Source: Pseudomonas sp. DTU12.3
GTDB taxonomy: Bacteria; Pseudomonadota; Gammaproteobacteria; Pseudomonadales; Pseudomonadaceae
DNA: 64,000 nucleotides
Assembly: GCF_004124275.1 (NCBI RefSeq)
Contig: NZ_CP027218.1
Coordinates: 6,204,470 to 6,268,469 of the forward strand
Direction: 5' to 3'
Each line of letters opens with the position of its first letter. Position 1 is the stretch's first letter. Positions 1-8,131 of this stretch are shown in pieces. Below the pieces are notes generated by a model, which did no database searches, was not told the DNA's origin, and saw only the letters and a list, made by a program, of their open reading frames with translations. The translations under genes were made by a program, and so were the position numbers.

Positions 1-216
1 GGTTTCATGACCGTCGGCGTCCAGTTGAGCAACACCGACAAGCGCAACAAGACCTTCTATTACCGCTTCGCCTGGCTCGGCGCGGAAGGCTTTCCGGTTG
101 CCGACGAAGAAGTCTGGAAACCCCAACTGATCTACGGCGGACAGAACAGCTTCCTCCAGAGCATCGCCCCAACGCCAAAAGCCGTGGACTTCCGTCTGGA
201 ACTGCAGACGCCTTGA
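1..216 (+). CDS. YcfL-like (DUF1425) protein, 3' part only
   Basis: The reading frame is open from the first base of the window, so the gene starts upstream. The visible 71 or so codons end in a TGA at 214-216. The text around NTDKRNKTFYYRFAWLG resembles the C-terminal beta-rich half of the YcfL/DUF1425 lipoprotein family. It lies directly before an lpoB-type gene, as ycfL does before lpoB (ycfM) in E. coli, which supports the call. The internal ATG at 7 is probably not the true start, because the family normally has an N-terminal lipoprotein signal that is missing here. The function of YcfL is not established. Confidence 0.7.
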   Translation, partial: GFMTVGVQLSNTDKRNKTFYYRFAWLGAEGFPVADEEVWKPQLIYGGQNSFLQSIAPTPKAVDFRLELQTP

Positions 217-251
217 GCCCGATACCCCCTTCCGTTCCAGAGAGCATTGCC

Positions 252-839
252 ATGTTTGCACGCGTTTCCTGCCTCGCCGTTTTCGCCCTGCTGGCCTCCG
301 GATGCGTCGACAATTCGCCGACCCTGGGCAGCGGCAACATAAGCTACGGCGACCCGAAAGCGGTTGAAACCGTCACCAACGAATTCGGCTCCACCGACCT
401 GCAGATGATCGCCGAGTCGATGACCCGGTCGCTGGCTCAGTCAGGGGTTCTGCAAGGGCGTCCGGTGGTTCAGGTCTACGACGTGATGAACAAGACCAGC
501 GAGTACATCGACACTCGCGAGATCACCACCAGCATCAAGACCCAACTGATGAAGACCGGTGTCGCGCGCTTTGCCAGCGACAACACGGCGATGCAGAGCC
601 AGATTGACCACCTCAAGCTGCAAAACCAGAGTGGCCTGTACAAGAAGAGCACCGTGGCCAAGACTGGCAACATGATCGCGGCGAAATACCGTCTTGAAGG
701 TTCGATCAGCTCGATCGTCAAGCGCAGCAGCGATTACAAGGACGTCTTCTACAAATTCAGCCTGCAACTGATCGATGTCGAGAGCGGTCTGGCCGAATGG
801 ATGGACGAAAAAGAAATCCGCAAAACCACGGAGCGTTAA
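252..839 (+). CDS. lpoB: LpoB-type penicillin-binding protein activator lipoprotein
   Basis: The 195-residue protein begins with a lipoprotein signal peptide with lipobox LASG and Cys18, so it is probably outer-membrane anchored. The rest matches the LpoB/YcfM family, which in enterobacteria activates the class A peptidoglycan synthase PBP1b. The start at 252 is preferred over an upstream in-frame start at 213 because it puts the signal peptide at the N-terminus and has a purine-rich AGAG upstream. It follows the YcfL-like gene closely and is 3 bp from the next gene, so all three probably form one operon. Pseudomonas PBP1b is often reported to use LpoP instead, so the partner is uncertain. 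Confidence 0.8.
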   Translation: MFARVSCLAVFALLASGCVDNSPTLGSGNISYGDPKAVETVTNEFGSTDLQMIAESMTRSLAQSGVLQGRPVVQVYDVMNKTSEYIDTREITTSIKTQLMKTGVARFASDNTAMQSQIDHLKLQNQSGLYKKSTVAKTGNMIAAKYRLEGSISSIVKRSSDYKDVFYKFSLQLIDVESGLAEWMDEKEIRKTTER

Positions 840-842
840 TCG

Positions 843-1586
843 ATGCGCACATGGATTGGCATGATCGCTATGGCTTGCGCGTTCAGCGTGCAGGCGGCGT
901 CGAAAGTCGCCGTCGCCGACCTCGCGTACGAAGCGCGCGTGGAGCAATACATCCACACTATTTCGGCGCAGAGCGATCATCAGGAGAGCTATTACGGCGC
1001 CAGCGGTTCGTCCAGCCATGAAGAATACGAGACGCGCAACAGCTACATCGAACAGACCGAGCTGCGCCGGTTCACCGGCGACATCAAGGGCGAAATGCTC
1101 CGCACCGGCATGTTCCAGCTGGTGCAGGGCAAGCCGTACACCGCGTCGTCCAAGGGTGACATCTACGACGTGATCCAGCGGATCAAGGCTGGCAGCTTCA
1201 AGGGCGCCGACTATGTGCTGTTCGGCACGGTCTCCGACATCGACTTCACCCAGGACATGAACGAGCTGGCGAACACCGACAGCTATTCGGCGGTGCTGGC
1301 GCTGACCCTGGTCGCCGATTTCAGCCTGATCAATACCAGGACGTACGAAATCATCTCGGCCTTCACCGCGATGGGTGAAGCGCAGGACACCAAACTGGTG
1401 AACGGTCGGGATATCCATGTATCGCTGAACCGCCCACGGGTGGTCCGTGATGTGTCGAAGGCGTTGGGTGAGGATGTCGCAGGGCAATTGAGCCAGCAAC
1501 TCGGTAGCGGCGGTTACGAGCCATCGCGCGAGCCGGCTCAGCACAACAATCTGCCGGCGGATACACCACCCGTGATTCTGCGCTGA
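843..1586 (+). CDS. Secreted CsgG/LpoB-like protein
   Basis: This 247-residue protein starts with a cleavable signal peptide (MRTWIGMIAMACAFSVQA) without a lipobox cysteine, so it is predicted to be soluble in the periplasm. The mature part begins SKVAVADLAYEARVEQY and continues with a CsgG/LpoB-like fold pattern (GDIKGEMLRTGMFQLV, ADYVLFGTVSDIDF). The start lies 3 bp after the stop of lpoB, so the two are probably co-transcribed and act in the same envelope process. It may be a partner or paralogue of the lipoprotein. No catalytic motif is visible and the function is inferred from family and context only. Confidence 0.65.
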   Translation: MRTWIGMIAMACAFSVQAASKVAVADLAYEARVEQYIHTISAQSDHQESYYGASGSSSHEEYETRNSYIEQTELRRFTGDIKGEMLRTGMFQLVQGKPYTASSKGDIYDVIQRIKAGSFKGADYVLFGTVSDIDFTQDMNELANTDSYSAVLALTLVADFSLINTRTYEIISAFTAMGEAQDTKLVNGRDIHVSLNRPRVVRDVSKALGEDVAGQLSQQLGSGGYEPSREPAQHNNLPADTPPVILR

Positions 1587-1601
1587 GTAAATCGCAGGCC
1601 A

Positions 1602-1636
1602 TAAAAAAGGCGACCTTTGTAGGTCGCCTTTTTTTG
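1602..1636. terminator. Bidirectional Rho-independent terminator
   Basis: A perfect inverted repeat, AAAAAGGCGACCT and AGGTCGCCTTTTT around a TTGT loop, is flanked by A and T runs. It sits between two convergent genes and can end transcription from both sides. Confidence 0.9.
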
Positions 1637-1646
1637 TCTGTGCGAT

Positions 1647-2279
1647 TTATGCGGCGGCTTTACGCAAGGTAGCCATAAACGCCGCAGCGCCGATGAACAG
1701 CCCGGCAAACGTGCGGTTCATGCGCTTCTGCTGCTTCGGTGTGCGCAGCAAACGCAGCACCTTCGACGCCAGCCCGGTGTAGCCCGCCATGACGATCAGA
1801 TCGACACAGACCATCGTCACGCCGATCACCACATACTGAATCAGCAGCGGCGCGTGCGGATTGATGAACTGCGGCAGTACCGCCAGCATGAATACCAGCG
1901 CCTTGGGGTTGCTGATATTCACCAAAAAGCCACGAAACACCAGCGCCAGCGGTTTGCCGATGGGCCGTACGGCCGCGTCATCGCTCATGTCCATGGGCAG
2001 CGCACGCCACTGTTTGATGGCGAGATAGATCAGGTAGGCGACACCAAACCACTTGATTGCATGGAAAGCCGTGGCCGACGCCGTAAGAATCGCGCCAACG
2101 CCGGCGCCGACAATCGCGATCTGCACGGCCAGACCGATCTGCAGGCCGAGGGCGTTCCAGTAACCGCGCCAGAAACCGTATTGCAGACCGCTGGACATCG
2201 ACGCAATGGCGCCAGCACCCGGGGAAAGACTGATCACCCAGCAGGCAGCGAAAAACGCCAGCCATGTTTGAAGCTCCAT
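1647..2279 (-). CDS. LysE/RhtB family amino acid exporter
   Basis: The 210-residue inner-membrane protein starts MELQTWLAFFAACWV and contains the N-terminal signature SLSPGAGAIASMSSGLQYG found in the LysE/RhtB translocator family. About six hydrophobic segments follow. Family members export amino acids or their analogues. The ATG at 2279 is chosen because it has a GAGGTG ribosome site seven bases upstream and gives the standard family length; a longer frame reaching 2342 adds a non-hydrophobic leader. The substrate cannot be read from sequence. The gene stands alone, bounded by a terminator and a REP pair. Confidence 0.85.
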   Translation of the reverse strand: MELQTWLAFFAACWVISLSPGAGAIASMSSGLQYGFWRGYWNALGLQIGLAVQIAIVGAGVGAILTASATAFHAIKWFGVAYLIYLAIKQWRALPMDMSDDAAVRPIGKPLALVFRGFLVNISNPKALVFMLAVLPQFINPHAPLLIQYVVIGVTMVCVDLIVMAGYTGLASKVLRLLRTPKQQKRMNRTFAGLFIGAAAFMATLRKAAA

Positions 2280-2340
2280 CGCACACCTCGACTCATGCTG
2301 TAACAAGTCGTCAAAGCTAATGCTGTTTGGGGCTAAAAGC

Positions 2341-2420
2341 AAAAGATCGCAGCCTGCGGCAGCTCCTACATGAGAATGCGATCCCTGTAGGAGCTGCCGC
2401 AGGCCGCGATCTTTTGATCT
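2341..2420. repeat. REP doublet (GATCGCAGCC type, inverted pair)
   Basis: Two copies of the roughly 27-bp GATCGCAGCCTGCGGCAGC element face each other about 15 bp apart and would form a long cruciform. This is the REPIN arrangement of fluorescens-group pseudomonads. The same family recurs near 16940, 20990, 26545 and 57135. Confidence 0.85.
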
Positions 2421-2432
2421 TGCTTTGAAAAT

Positions 2433-3014
2433 CTACTTCTCAAACCCGCTCGACGGAAAAACATCGGACCCACGCCAACGCCGCACCGAGCGCTGGAAAA
2501 ACAGACTATTGGGCACTTGCACCATCGCACTGCCAGTCCCCAATTCTTCAGCCTCGATCAACGTCGTGTACAGAAGATTGATCGCCACCACTCGCCCCTT
2601 CACCCCAGGCTTGTCCGTGGTGTCCACCAGCTCGACGATATCGCCCAGCCGAAACGGCCCGACCGTGAAGATCAAAATCGCGCAGAGCAGGTTCGACAGC
2701 ACACTCCACATCGCGAAGAACGCGACCGCCGCCACCGCAACGAACCCCGACAGTGCCGTCCACAACACCGTGGCCGAGACACCGAGACGCTCCAGTACGA
2801 AAATCAGCGCACTGCCCATGATCAGCCAGCGCAATACGCCACGCAGTGGCATCAGCAGTTGCGGCGGAAACGGATAACGCTCGCCCAGTCGGGTCAGGCC
2901 CTTGGCCACAAAGCGTTGGGCAAGATAACCGGCCAGCAGGATCAGCAGAATCTGTACGCCAAACCAGATCGGCTCGACCCACTCCGCCGGCAGCGGCAGC
3001 TTGAACGCGTCCAT
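2433..3014 (-). CDS. Small MscS-type mechanosensitive channel
   Basis: The 193-residue protein has three hydrophobic helices (about residues 16-32, 57-76 and 84-116), then a beta domain of MscS type (FTVGPFRLGDIVELVDTT). It is much shorter than E. coli MscS (286 residues) and lacks the large cytoplasmic vestibule, as in the short mechanosensitive-channel-like proteins common in Pseudomonas. Its ATG overlaps the stop of the upstream ABC-F gene in a TGATG, so the two are translationally coupled. A role in osmotic release is a family inference; gating has not been shown for such short forms. Confidence 0.75.
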   Translation of the reverse strand: MDAFKLPLPAEWVEPIWFGVQILLILLAGYLAQRFVAKGLTRLGERYPFPPQLLMPLRGVLRWLIMGSALIFVLERLGVSATVLWTALSGFVAVAAVAFFAMWSVLSNLLCAILIFTVGPFRLGDIVELVDTTDKPGVKGRVVAINLLYTTLIEAEELGTGSAMVQVPNSLFFQRSVRRWRGSDVFPSSGFEK

Positions 3015-4924
3015 CAGGACAGCGCCTCCAGCTCCGCCTGCATGCTTTCCAGTATCTCGAGGGCTTCCATCCACGCCTCTTCCAGCTCGCCTTCGCGAAC
3101 CTTCAGCTTGGCCTGTTCGGCCAGCAGGTCACGCAACTCGTTCTTGCGCGCCGGCTCGTAGATGTCGCTGTCGCCAAGGCTGGCATCGACCTTGGCGAGC
3201 TTCTCGTGGAGCTTGCCGAGTTCAGCTTCGAGCTTGTCAGCTTCGCGCTTGTGCGGTGCAAGTTGCTGACGCAGGGCAGCCGCCGCCTGACGCTGGGCCT
3301 TCTTGTCGGTCTTGTCCGGGTTGACTGTAGTGGTGCTGACCGGCGCGTTGCGCTGGCGGTATTCCACCAGCCAGCGCGCGTAGTCTTCGAGGTCGCCATC
3401 GAACTCTTCGACCTTGCCGTCAGCGACCAGGTAGAAGTTATCGGTGGTGCTCTTGAGCAAGTGTCGATCGTGAGATACCACCAACACCGCACCGCTGAAT
3501 TCCTGCAGCGCCATGGTCAGCGCCAGGCGCATTTCCAGGTCGAGGTGGTTGGTCGGTTCGTCGAGCAGCAACAGGTTCGGCCGTTCCCAGGCGATCAACG
3601 CCAAGGCCAGACGGGCCTTTTCGCCACCGGAGAAATTCAGCACCGGCTCATCGATACGCGCACCACGGAAGTCGAAACCACCGAGGAAGTCGCGCAGGGT
3701 CTGCTCGCGCTCGGTCGGCGCCAGACGCTGCATGTGCAGCAACGGGCTGGCCTTGGAGTCCAGCGAGTCGAGCTGGTGCTGAGCAAAGTAGCCGACCACG
3801 GTGTTCTCGCCACGGGTCAGGCGCCCGGCAATCGGTGACAGCTCGCCGGCGAGGTTCTTGATCAGCGTCGACTTACCGGCGCCGTTCGGCCCGAGCAGGC
3901 CGATCCGCGCACCCGGGGTCAGTTGCAGCTTGACCTTCTCGAGGATGGTTTTGTCGCCATAACCCAGGCTCGCATCGGACAGATCGATCAGCGGACTGGA
4001 GATCTTGCTCGACTCGCGGAAAACGAAATCGAACGGCGAATCGACGTGGGCCGCCGACAGCTCTTCCATGCGCTCCAGGGCCTTGATCCGGCTCTGCGCC
4101 TGACGGGCCTTGGTCGCCTGCGCCTTGAAGCGGGCGATGTAGCTTTCCATGTGCGCACGTTGCGCCTGCTGCTTCTCGTAGGCCTGTTGCTGCTGGGCGA
4201 GACGCTCGGCACGGGCGCGTTCGAAGGCGCTGTAGCCGCCGCGATACAGGGTAATTTTGCGCTGATCGACGTGCGCCACATGATCGACGACTTCGTCGAG
4301 GAAATCGCGGTCGTGAGAAATCAGCAGCAAGGTGCCCGGGTAGCTCTTCAGCCACTCTTCGAGCCAGATGATCGCGTCGAGGTCCAAGTGGTTGGTCGGT
4401 TCGTCGAGCAGCAACAAGTCCGACGGGCACATCAAGGCCTGCGCCAGGTTCAGGCGCATCCGCCAGCCCCCGGAGAAATCGCCGACCTGACGATCCATCT
4501 GCTCGTTGGTGAAACCGAGACCGGCAAGCAACTTGCGCGCCCGCGCATCGGCGGTGTAACCGTCGGCGCTGTCGAGTTCGGCGTGCAGGCGCGCCTGAGC
4601 GGCACCGTCATGCGCGGCTTCGGCGGCCGCGAGATCACGTTGCACCTCGCGTAGACGCAGGTCGCCATCGAGCACATAGTCGACGGCAAGCCGTTCGAGC
4701 GTCTCGATCTCTTGGCGCATGTGGGCGATGCGCCAGTCGGCCGGCAGGAAGCAATCACCCGAATCCGGATGCAGCTCACCCCGAATCAGGGCGAACAAGC
4801 TCGATTTGCCGGCGCCGTTGGCACCGATGAGGCCGGCTTTGTGGCCGGCGTGCAGGGTCAGCTCGGCGTCTTCTAGCAGACGTTGCGGGCCACGCTGTAA
4901 AGTCAGGTTCTGAAGTCGGATCAT
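3014..4924 (-). CDS. ABC-F family ATPase, YheS-like
   Basis: The 636-residue soluble protein has two ATP-binding cassettes and no membrane segments. Walker A motifs are GANGAGKS near residue 34 and GPNGAGKS near 345. Signature motifs are FSGGWRMRL near 150 and FSGGEKARLAL near 430, and DEPTNHLD occurs twice. The linker and the C-terminal coiled coil (about 530-630) fit the YheS/Uup branch of ABC-F proteins, which act on ribosomes rather than in transport. The order ABC-F next to algP matches P. aeruginosa PA5252-PA5253. The downstream small channel gene overlaps its stop. Confidence 0.9.
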   Translation of the reverse strand: MIRLQNLTLQRGPQRLLEDAELTLHAGHKAGLIGANGAGKSSLFALIRGELHPDSGDCFLPADWRIAHMRQEIETLERLAVDYVLDGDLRLREVQRDLAAAEAAHDGAAQARLHAELDSADGYTADARARKLLAGLGFTNEQMDRQVGDFSGGWRMRLNLAQALMCPSDLLLLDEPTNHLDLDAIIWLEEWLKSYPGTLLLISHDRDFLDEVVDHVAHVDQRKITLYRGGYSAFERARAERLAQQQQAYEKQQAQRAHMESYIARFKAQATKARQAQSRIKALERMEELSAAHVDSPFDFVFRESSKISSPLIDLSDASLGYGDKTILEKVKLQLTPGARIGLLGPNGAGKSTLIKNLAGELSPIAGRLTRGENTVVGYFAQHQLDSLDSKASPLLHMQRLAPTEREQTLRDFLGGFDFRGARIDEPVLNFSGGEKARLALALIAWERPNLLLLDEPTNHLDLEMRLALTMALQEFSGAVLVVSHDRHLLKSTTDNFYLVADGKVEEFDGDLEDYARWLVEYRQRNAPVSTTTVNPDKTDKKAQRQAAAALRQQLAPHKREADKLEAELGKLHEKLAKVDASLGDSDIYEPARKNELRDLLAEQAKLKVREGELEEAWMEALEILESMQAELEALS

Positions 4925-4974
4925 AATGGCGGCGGAGTCTACCAGCTTCGCTCACAACTGGCGCGAGTAGCACG

Positions 4975-5436
4975 ATGTCCTCTGACCTGTGGAGCTTTTC
5001 CCTTGCCACCTACGCCCGCCCGGGCGTGGAAGACGCCTGCCTGCAACTGCAAACGGCGGGCGCGAATGTGTGCCTGCTGTTGTGTGGTTTGTGGCTGGAG
5101 CAACGCGGGGTGATGTGCGATGAACAACGCGTTCGCCAGCTTCAGACGCTGACCGGACCGTGGGATATCGAAGTGGTGCAGCCGCTGCGGACACTGCGTA
5201 TGCAGTGGAAGGCGCGGGCGCTGGATGATGCGGTGCTGAAAGGCATGCGCGAGCAGATCAAATCACTTGAGCTTGAGGCTGAGCGAGCGTTGCTGTCACG
5301 GCTTGAGGGCGTGGCGCAGGCGTGGCCGCGAAACGCTGCAGGCTCGACGACCTGGCTGGAGGGATTGGCCGGCAGTGCGGCCAGCCCGAACCGCGACGCG
5401 CTGCAAGTGCTGCGCGTCGCGGCAACCGGCACTTAG
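4975..5436 (+). CDS. TIGR02444 family protein
   Basis: The 153-residue protein begins SSDLWSFSLATYARPGVEDACLQLQ and continues NVCLLLCGLWLEQRGV, the recognisable start of the TIGR02444/DUF2390 family, which has no assigned function. It is predicted to be soluble and largely helical. It is divergent from the ABC-F gene with only 50 bp between the two starts, and its stop lies head to head with the end of algP, overlapping by a few bases. Confidence 0.8.
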   Translation: MSSDLWSFSLATYARPGVEDACLQLQTAGANVCLLLCGLWLEQRGVMCDEQRVRQLQTLTGPWDIEVVQPLRTLRMQWKARALDDAVLKGMREQIKSLELEAERALLSRLEGVAQAWPRNAAGSTTWLEGLAGSAASPNRDALQVLRVAATGT

Positions 5437-6575
5437 GAAGCGCTGGTCGGGTTGTTGCTGACGCTCGACGCAGCGGCTGGCGATGGCGCAGCCGAAGGGG
5501 TCGAGGTAGTGGCGGCTGCAGCAGGTGCCGCTGGCGCAGCCGAAGTTGCCGGTGCGGCAGGCTTGGCCGCTGGCGTGGAAGCCGGTTTGGCAGCGGCTGG
5601 CTTTTTCACGGCTGGTTTTGCAGCTGGTTTTGCAGCAGCCGGTTTTGCGGCGGGCTTGGCTGCCGGTTTGGCGGCGGCTTTCACTGCTGGTTTGGCAGCA
5701 GGCTTGGCGGCCGGTTTTGCCGCAGCTTTGGCAGCAGGTTTGGCTGCAGCCGGTTTCGCGGCTGGTTTCGCGGCTGGTTTCGCAGCGGCGGTTTTAGCAG
5801 CTGGTTTTGCCGCAACTTTGGCAGCGGGTTTAGCGGCCGGCTTGGCGGCTGCGGCTTTCGCCGGAGCAGCTTTGGCAGCGGTGGTTTTAGCAGCCGGTTT
5901 GGCAGCGGCAGTACGCGCAGCCGGCTTGGCGGCAGCAGGTTTTGCAGCGGTGGTTTTAGCCGCTGGTTTTGCCGCGCTGGCCGCAGCCGGTTTTTTCGCG
6001 GCAGGTTTGGCAGCGGTTTTCGCAGCCGGTTTGGCAGCCGCTTTCACCGGTGCTTTTGCAGCTGGCTTGGCAGCGGTTTTTGCAGCTGGCTTGGCCGCTG
6101 CAGTTTTCGCTGGCGCCTTGGCTGCTGCAGGTTTTGCAGCGGCTTTCTTCGCCGGCGCTGCCGCTGGTTTGGCCGAGCGAGTCGACAATACCTTGCCCAC
6201 GGCTTCTTGAACGCGACCAACACCCTGGGCCAGTTTCAGGCTTTCCTGAGCGTCGCGCTTGAGTTGCAGAATGTAGCTGCGCGTATCGGACTGACGATCC
6301 TTCAAGGCATCGAGCAGGTCTTCGAGTTCTTTCACTGCGCCTTTGGCTTTGGTCTGTGCCTTGGCTTTACCGGCGGCAGCTGCGTCCTGCAATTTGGTGC
6401 GGGATTTGTGCAGTTTTTCTTGCGCCTTGCCGCGTTGCTTTTCCAGCTTGGCGAGCAGTTTTTCAGCATCAGCCAAGGCTTGCGAGCAAGCGTTTTCCAG
6501 ATGCTCGAGCAGGCTGCCCGAGAGTTGTTGGAGTAAGTGCAACGGAGTGTTTACAGGCTTCTTGGTGGCCGACAT
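5433..6575 (-). CDS. algP: AlgP, histone H1-like alginate regulator
   Basis: The 380-residue protein has an N-terminal helical part (about 1-130, with a coiled coil around LLAKLEKQRGKAQEKLHK). A long low-complexity tail then repeats KPAA and AAKPAAK units to about residue 340, followed by an Ala/Pro/Ser end. This is the architecture of AlgP (AlgR3) of P. aeruginosa, a histone H1-like DNA-binding protein linked to alginate gene control. The neighbours (FKBP isomerase, algQ, hem operon, algR) are in the P. aeruginosa order. The ATG is preceded by AGGAGG. Repeat number is expected to vary between strains. Confidence 0.92.
   Translation of the reverse strand: MSATKKPVNTPLHLLQQLSGSLLEHLENACSQALADAEKLLAKLEKQRGKAQEKLHKSRTKLQDAAAAGKAKAQTKAKGAVKELEDLLDALKDRQSDTRSYILQLKRDAQESLKLAQGVGRVQEAVGKVLSTRSAKPAAAPAKKAAAKPAAAKAPAKTAAAKPAAKTAAKPAAKAPVKAAAKPAAKTAAKPAAKKPAAASAAKPAAKTTAAKPAAAKPAARTAAAKPAAKTTAAKAAPAKAAAAKPAAKPAAKVAAKPAAKTAAAKPAAKPAAKPAAAKPAAKAAAKPAAKPAAKPAVKAAAKPAAKPAAKPAAAKPAAKPAVKKPAAAKPASTPAAKPAAPATSAAPAAPAAAATTSTPSAAPSPAAASSVSNNPTSAS
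5560..6180. repeat. Degenerate tandem 12-bp-type repeats encoding KPAA units in algP
   Basis: About 600 bp of repeated GCxGGTTTxGC-like units encode the Lys-Pro-Ala-Ala tail of AlgP. The repeats also keep other frames open, which explains the long Gly/Ala/Phe-rich open frames on the plus strand here; those are not genes. Slippage in such arrays is a known source of AlgP length variation. Confidence 0.85.
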
Positions 6576-6767
6576 GGTTTACCTCCTGGCTGACGTGAGT
6601 GCGGCTCATACTAGACCTCTGCTGCTACCGCCGCTAGGTCATGTTGACAGTATCGAAACAGTTGCGTTGCAACGAAGTGAAAATGTTCTGCATGAAGGCA
6701 AAAGCAGTTCACCGTTGCAGACGTTTGCGCTGGCATAATCCACCGCATCTCAGGACGGAGAGTGCCC

Positions 6768-7433
6768 ATGTCGCGCTACCTTTTTTTATCCCTCTGCATG
6801 ATTTTTTCCGCAGCCCACGCTGACGAAAAAACCACTGCGAATGACGCTCACGATCTGGCCTACAGTTTGGGCGCAAGCCTCGGTGAACGGCTGCGTCAGG
6901 AAGTCCCGCAATTGCAGATTCAAGCGTTGGTCGAAGGCTTGCAGCAAGCCTATCAGGGCAAGCCACTGGCACTGAGTGAAGCCCGCATCGAACAGATCCT
7001 CGCCGATCACGAAGCGCAAAATGCCGAACAGAAACCGCTGCCGTCGAGTGACGCCGCGATGGAAAACGAACAGCGTTTTCTCACCGCAGAAAAAGCCAAA
7101 CCGGGCGTAAAGGAATTGACCGATGGAATCCTGCTGACCGAACTGACCCCTGGCACTGGCGCCAAGGCCGGTCCCGATGGAAAAGTGCAGGTGTTGTACA
7201 TCGGTCGTCTGCCTGACGGCACGGTGTTCGATCAAAACACTCAGCCGCAGTGGTTCAACCTCGACAGCGTGATTGCCGGATGGCGCACCGCATTGCAGAA
7301 CATGCCGGTGGGGGCGAAATGGCGCCTGGTGATTCCATCGGATCAGGCCTATGGCGCCGACGGTGCCGGTGACCTGATCGCACCGTTCACGCCGCTGGTA
7401 TTCGAGGTGGAATTGCGCGGCGCGACCAGTTGA
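6768..7433 (+). CDS. FKBP-type peptidyl-prolyl cis-trans isomerase, exported
   Basis: The 221-residue protein has a signal peptide (MSRYLFLSLCMIFSAAHA) and an N-terminal helical domain typical of FkpA/Mip-like isomerases. A C-terminal FKBP domain follows (GPDGKVQVLYIGRLPDGTVF, LVIPSDQAYGADGAG). It should assist protein folding in the periplasm by proline isomerisation. ATG 6768 is chosen because GGAG lies seven bases upstream; an in-frame GTG at 6762 is too close to that site. The gene matches P. aeruginosa PA5254 in position, between algP and algQ, and ends at a strong terminator. Confidence 0.9.
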   Translation: MSRYLFLSLCMIFSAAHADEKTTANDAHDLAYSLGASLGERLRQEVPQLQIQALVEGLQQAYQGKPLALSEARIEQILADHEAQNAEQKPLPSSDAAMENEQRFLTAEKAKPGVKELTDGILLTELTPGTGAKAGPDGKVQVLYIGRLPDGTVFDQNTQPQWFNLDSVIAGWRTALQNMPVGAKWRLVIPSDQAYGADGAGDLIAPFTPLVFEVELRGATS

Positions 7434-7441
7434 TCAGGCAA

Positions 7442-7476
7442 TAAAAAACGGTGCGCCAGGGGCGCACCGTTTTTAG
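7442..7476. terminator. Bidirectional Rho-independent terminator
   Basis: The inverted repeat AAAAACGGTGCGCC / GGCGCACCGTTTTT has A and T flanks and lies between the convergent FKBP gene and algQ. Confidence 0.9.
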
Positions 7477-7488
7477 TGGAAAAGCAGA

Positions 7489-7947
7489 TCAGGCCTGAAC
7501 CGGATCCTCTTCCTTATGTGCTGTATGCAGCACTTCAATCAGGCAGTCTTCAAGTTCGAAACGCTCGTGCAGCAGGCCACCGAGCTCCTTGAATTTCTCG
7601 GCAACGCACTTGCCTTCATCGCACAGATCGTTGAACGCGAGCAGCTTCTCAGTGATGACGTCGATGCGTGGATAGATCGTCTCGGCGAGTTCCAGGCCAC
7701 GTTTGTCGTTGAACGCCTTGGCTTCGCCCGTCAGCTGTTCGTAGATTTCGAAGTGCCCTGCCGAGACGTAATCGACCAGCACGCCGCAGAACTCCTGCAA
7801 GGGCTTGCGACTCTCGGACAGTGACTCAGGCTGCGCGCCGAGTTTGTCGTAGGCGCCGATCAGATCTTCACGCTCCTGCAACCAGCGGTCGATCAGCAGA
7901 TGAACTCCACCCCAGCGTTCCTGAGCATTCTGACAACTTTCGAGCAT
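7489..7947 (-). CDS. algQ: AlgQ, Rsd-family anti-sigma70 regulator
   Basis: The 152-residue helical protein belongs to the Rsd/AlgQ family (MLESCQNAQERWGGVHLLID). Members bind the primary sigma factor region 4 and shift RNA polymerase toward alternative sigma factors; in P. aeruginosa AlgQ affects alginate and siderophore genes. The ATG at 7947 is preceded by GGGAAGAGAGA and gives the family start; the nine upstream in-frame codons are not conserved in style. The gene lies downstream of dsbH on the same strand, as in P. aeruginosa. Confidence 0.92.
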   Translation of the reverse strand: MLESCQNAQERWGGVHLLIDRWLQEREDLIGAYDKLGAQPESLSESRKPLQEFCGVLVDYVSAGHFEIYEQLTGEAKAFNDKRGLELAETIYPRIDVITEKLLAFNDLCDEGKCVAEKFKELGGLLHERFELEDCLIEVLHTAHKEEDPVQA

Positions 7948-8131
7948 GGCGATCTCTCTTCCCTTGTGGGTCATGCTGCTCTACACCCGCGCCTCTCTTC
8001 TGGTTTGAAGCCGGGAGGGCGGTCGGGCAGAGCGTCATCGAGCAACATAATTCCAATGACACGTGCGGGCCAGATTATGCCCGCACGCCTATGGCTTCAA
8101 GGTACGCAGGAGATAAAGTTCATACAAGTGT

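Noticed and set aside
5560..6180. Possible CRISPR array
   Set aside because: The repeat is a continuous in-frame coding tandem without unique spacers, and no cas genes exist in the window.
5322..6536. Long plus-strand open frames, Gly/Ser/Phe- or Ala-rich, over algP
   Set aside because: They are mirror frames of the KPAA repeat and have low-complexity composition without a ribosome site. The minus-strand AlgP frame has a recognisable N-terminal domain and the right gene context.
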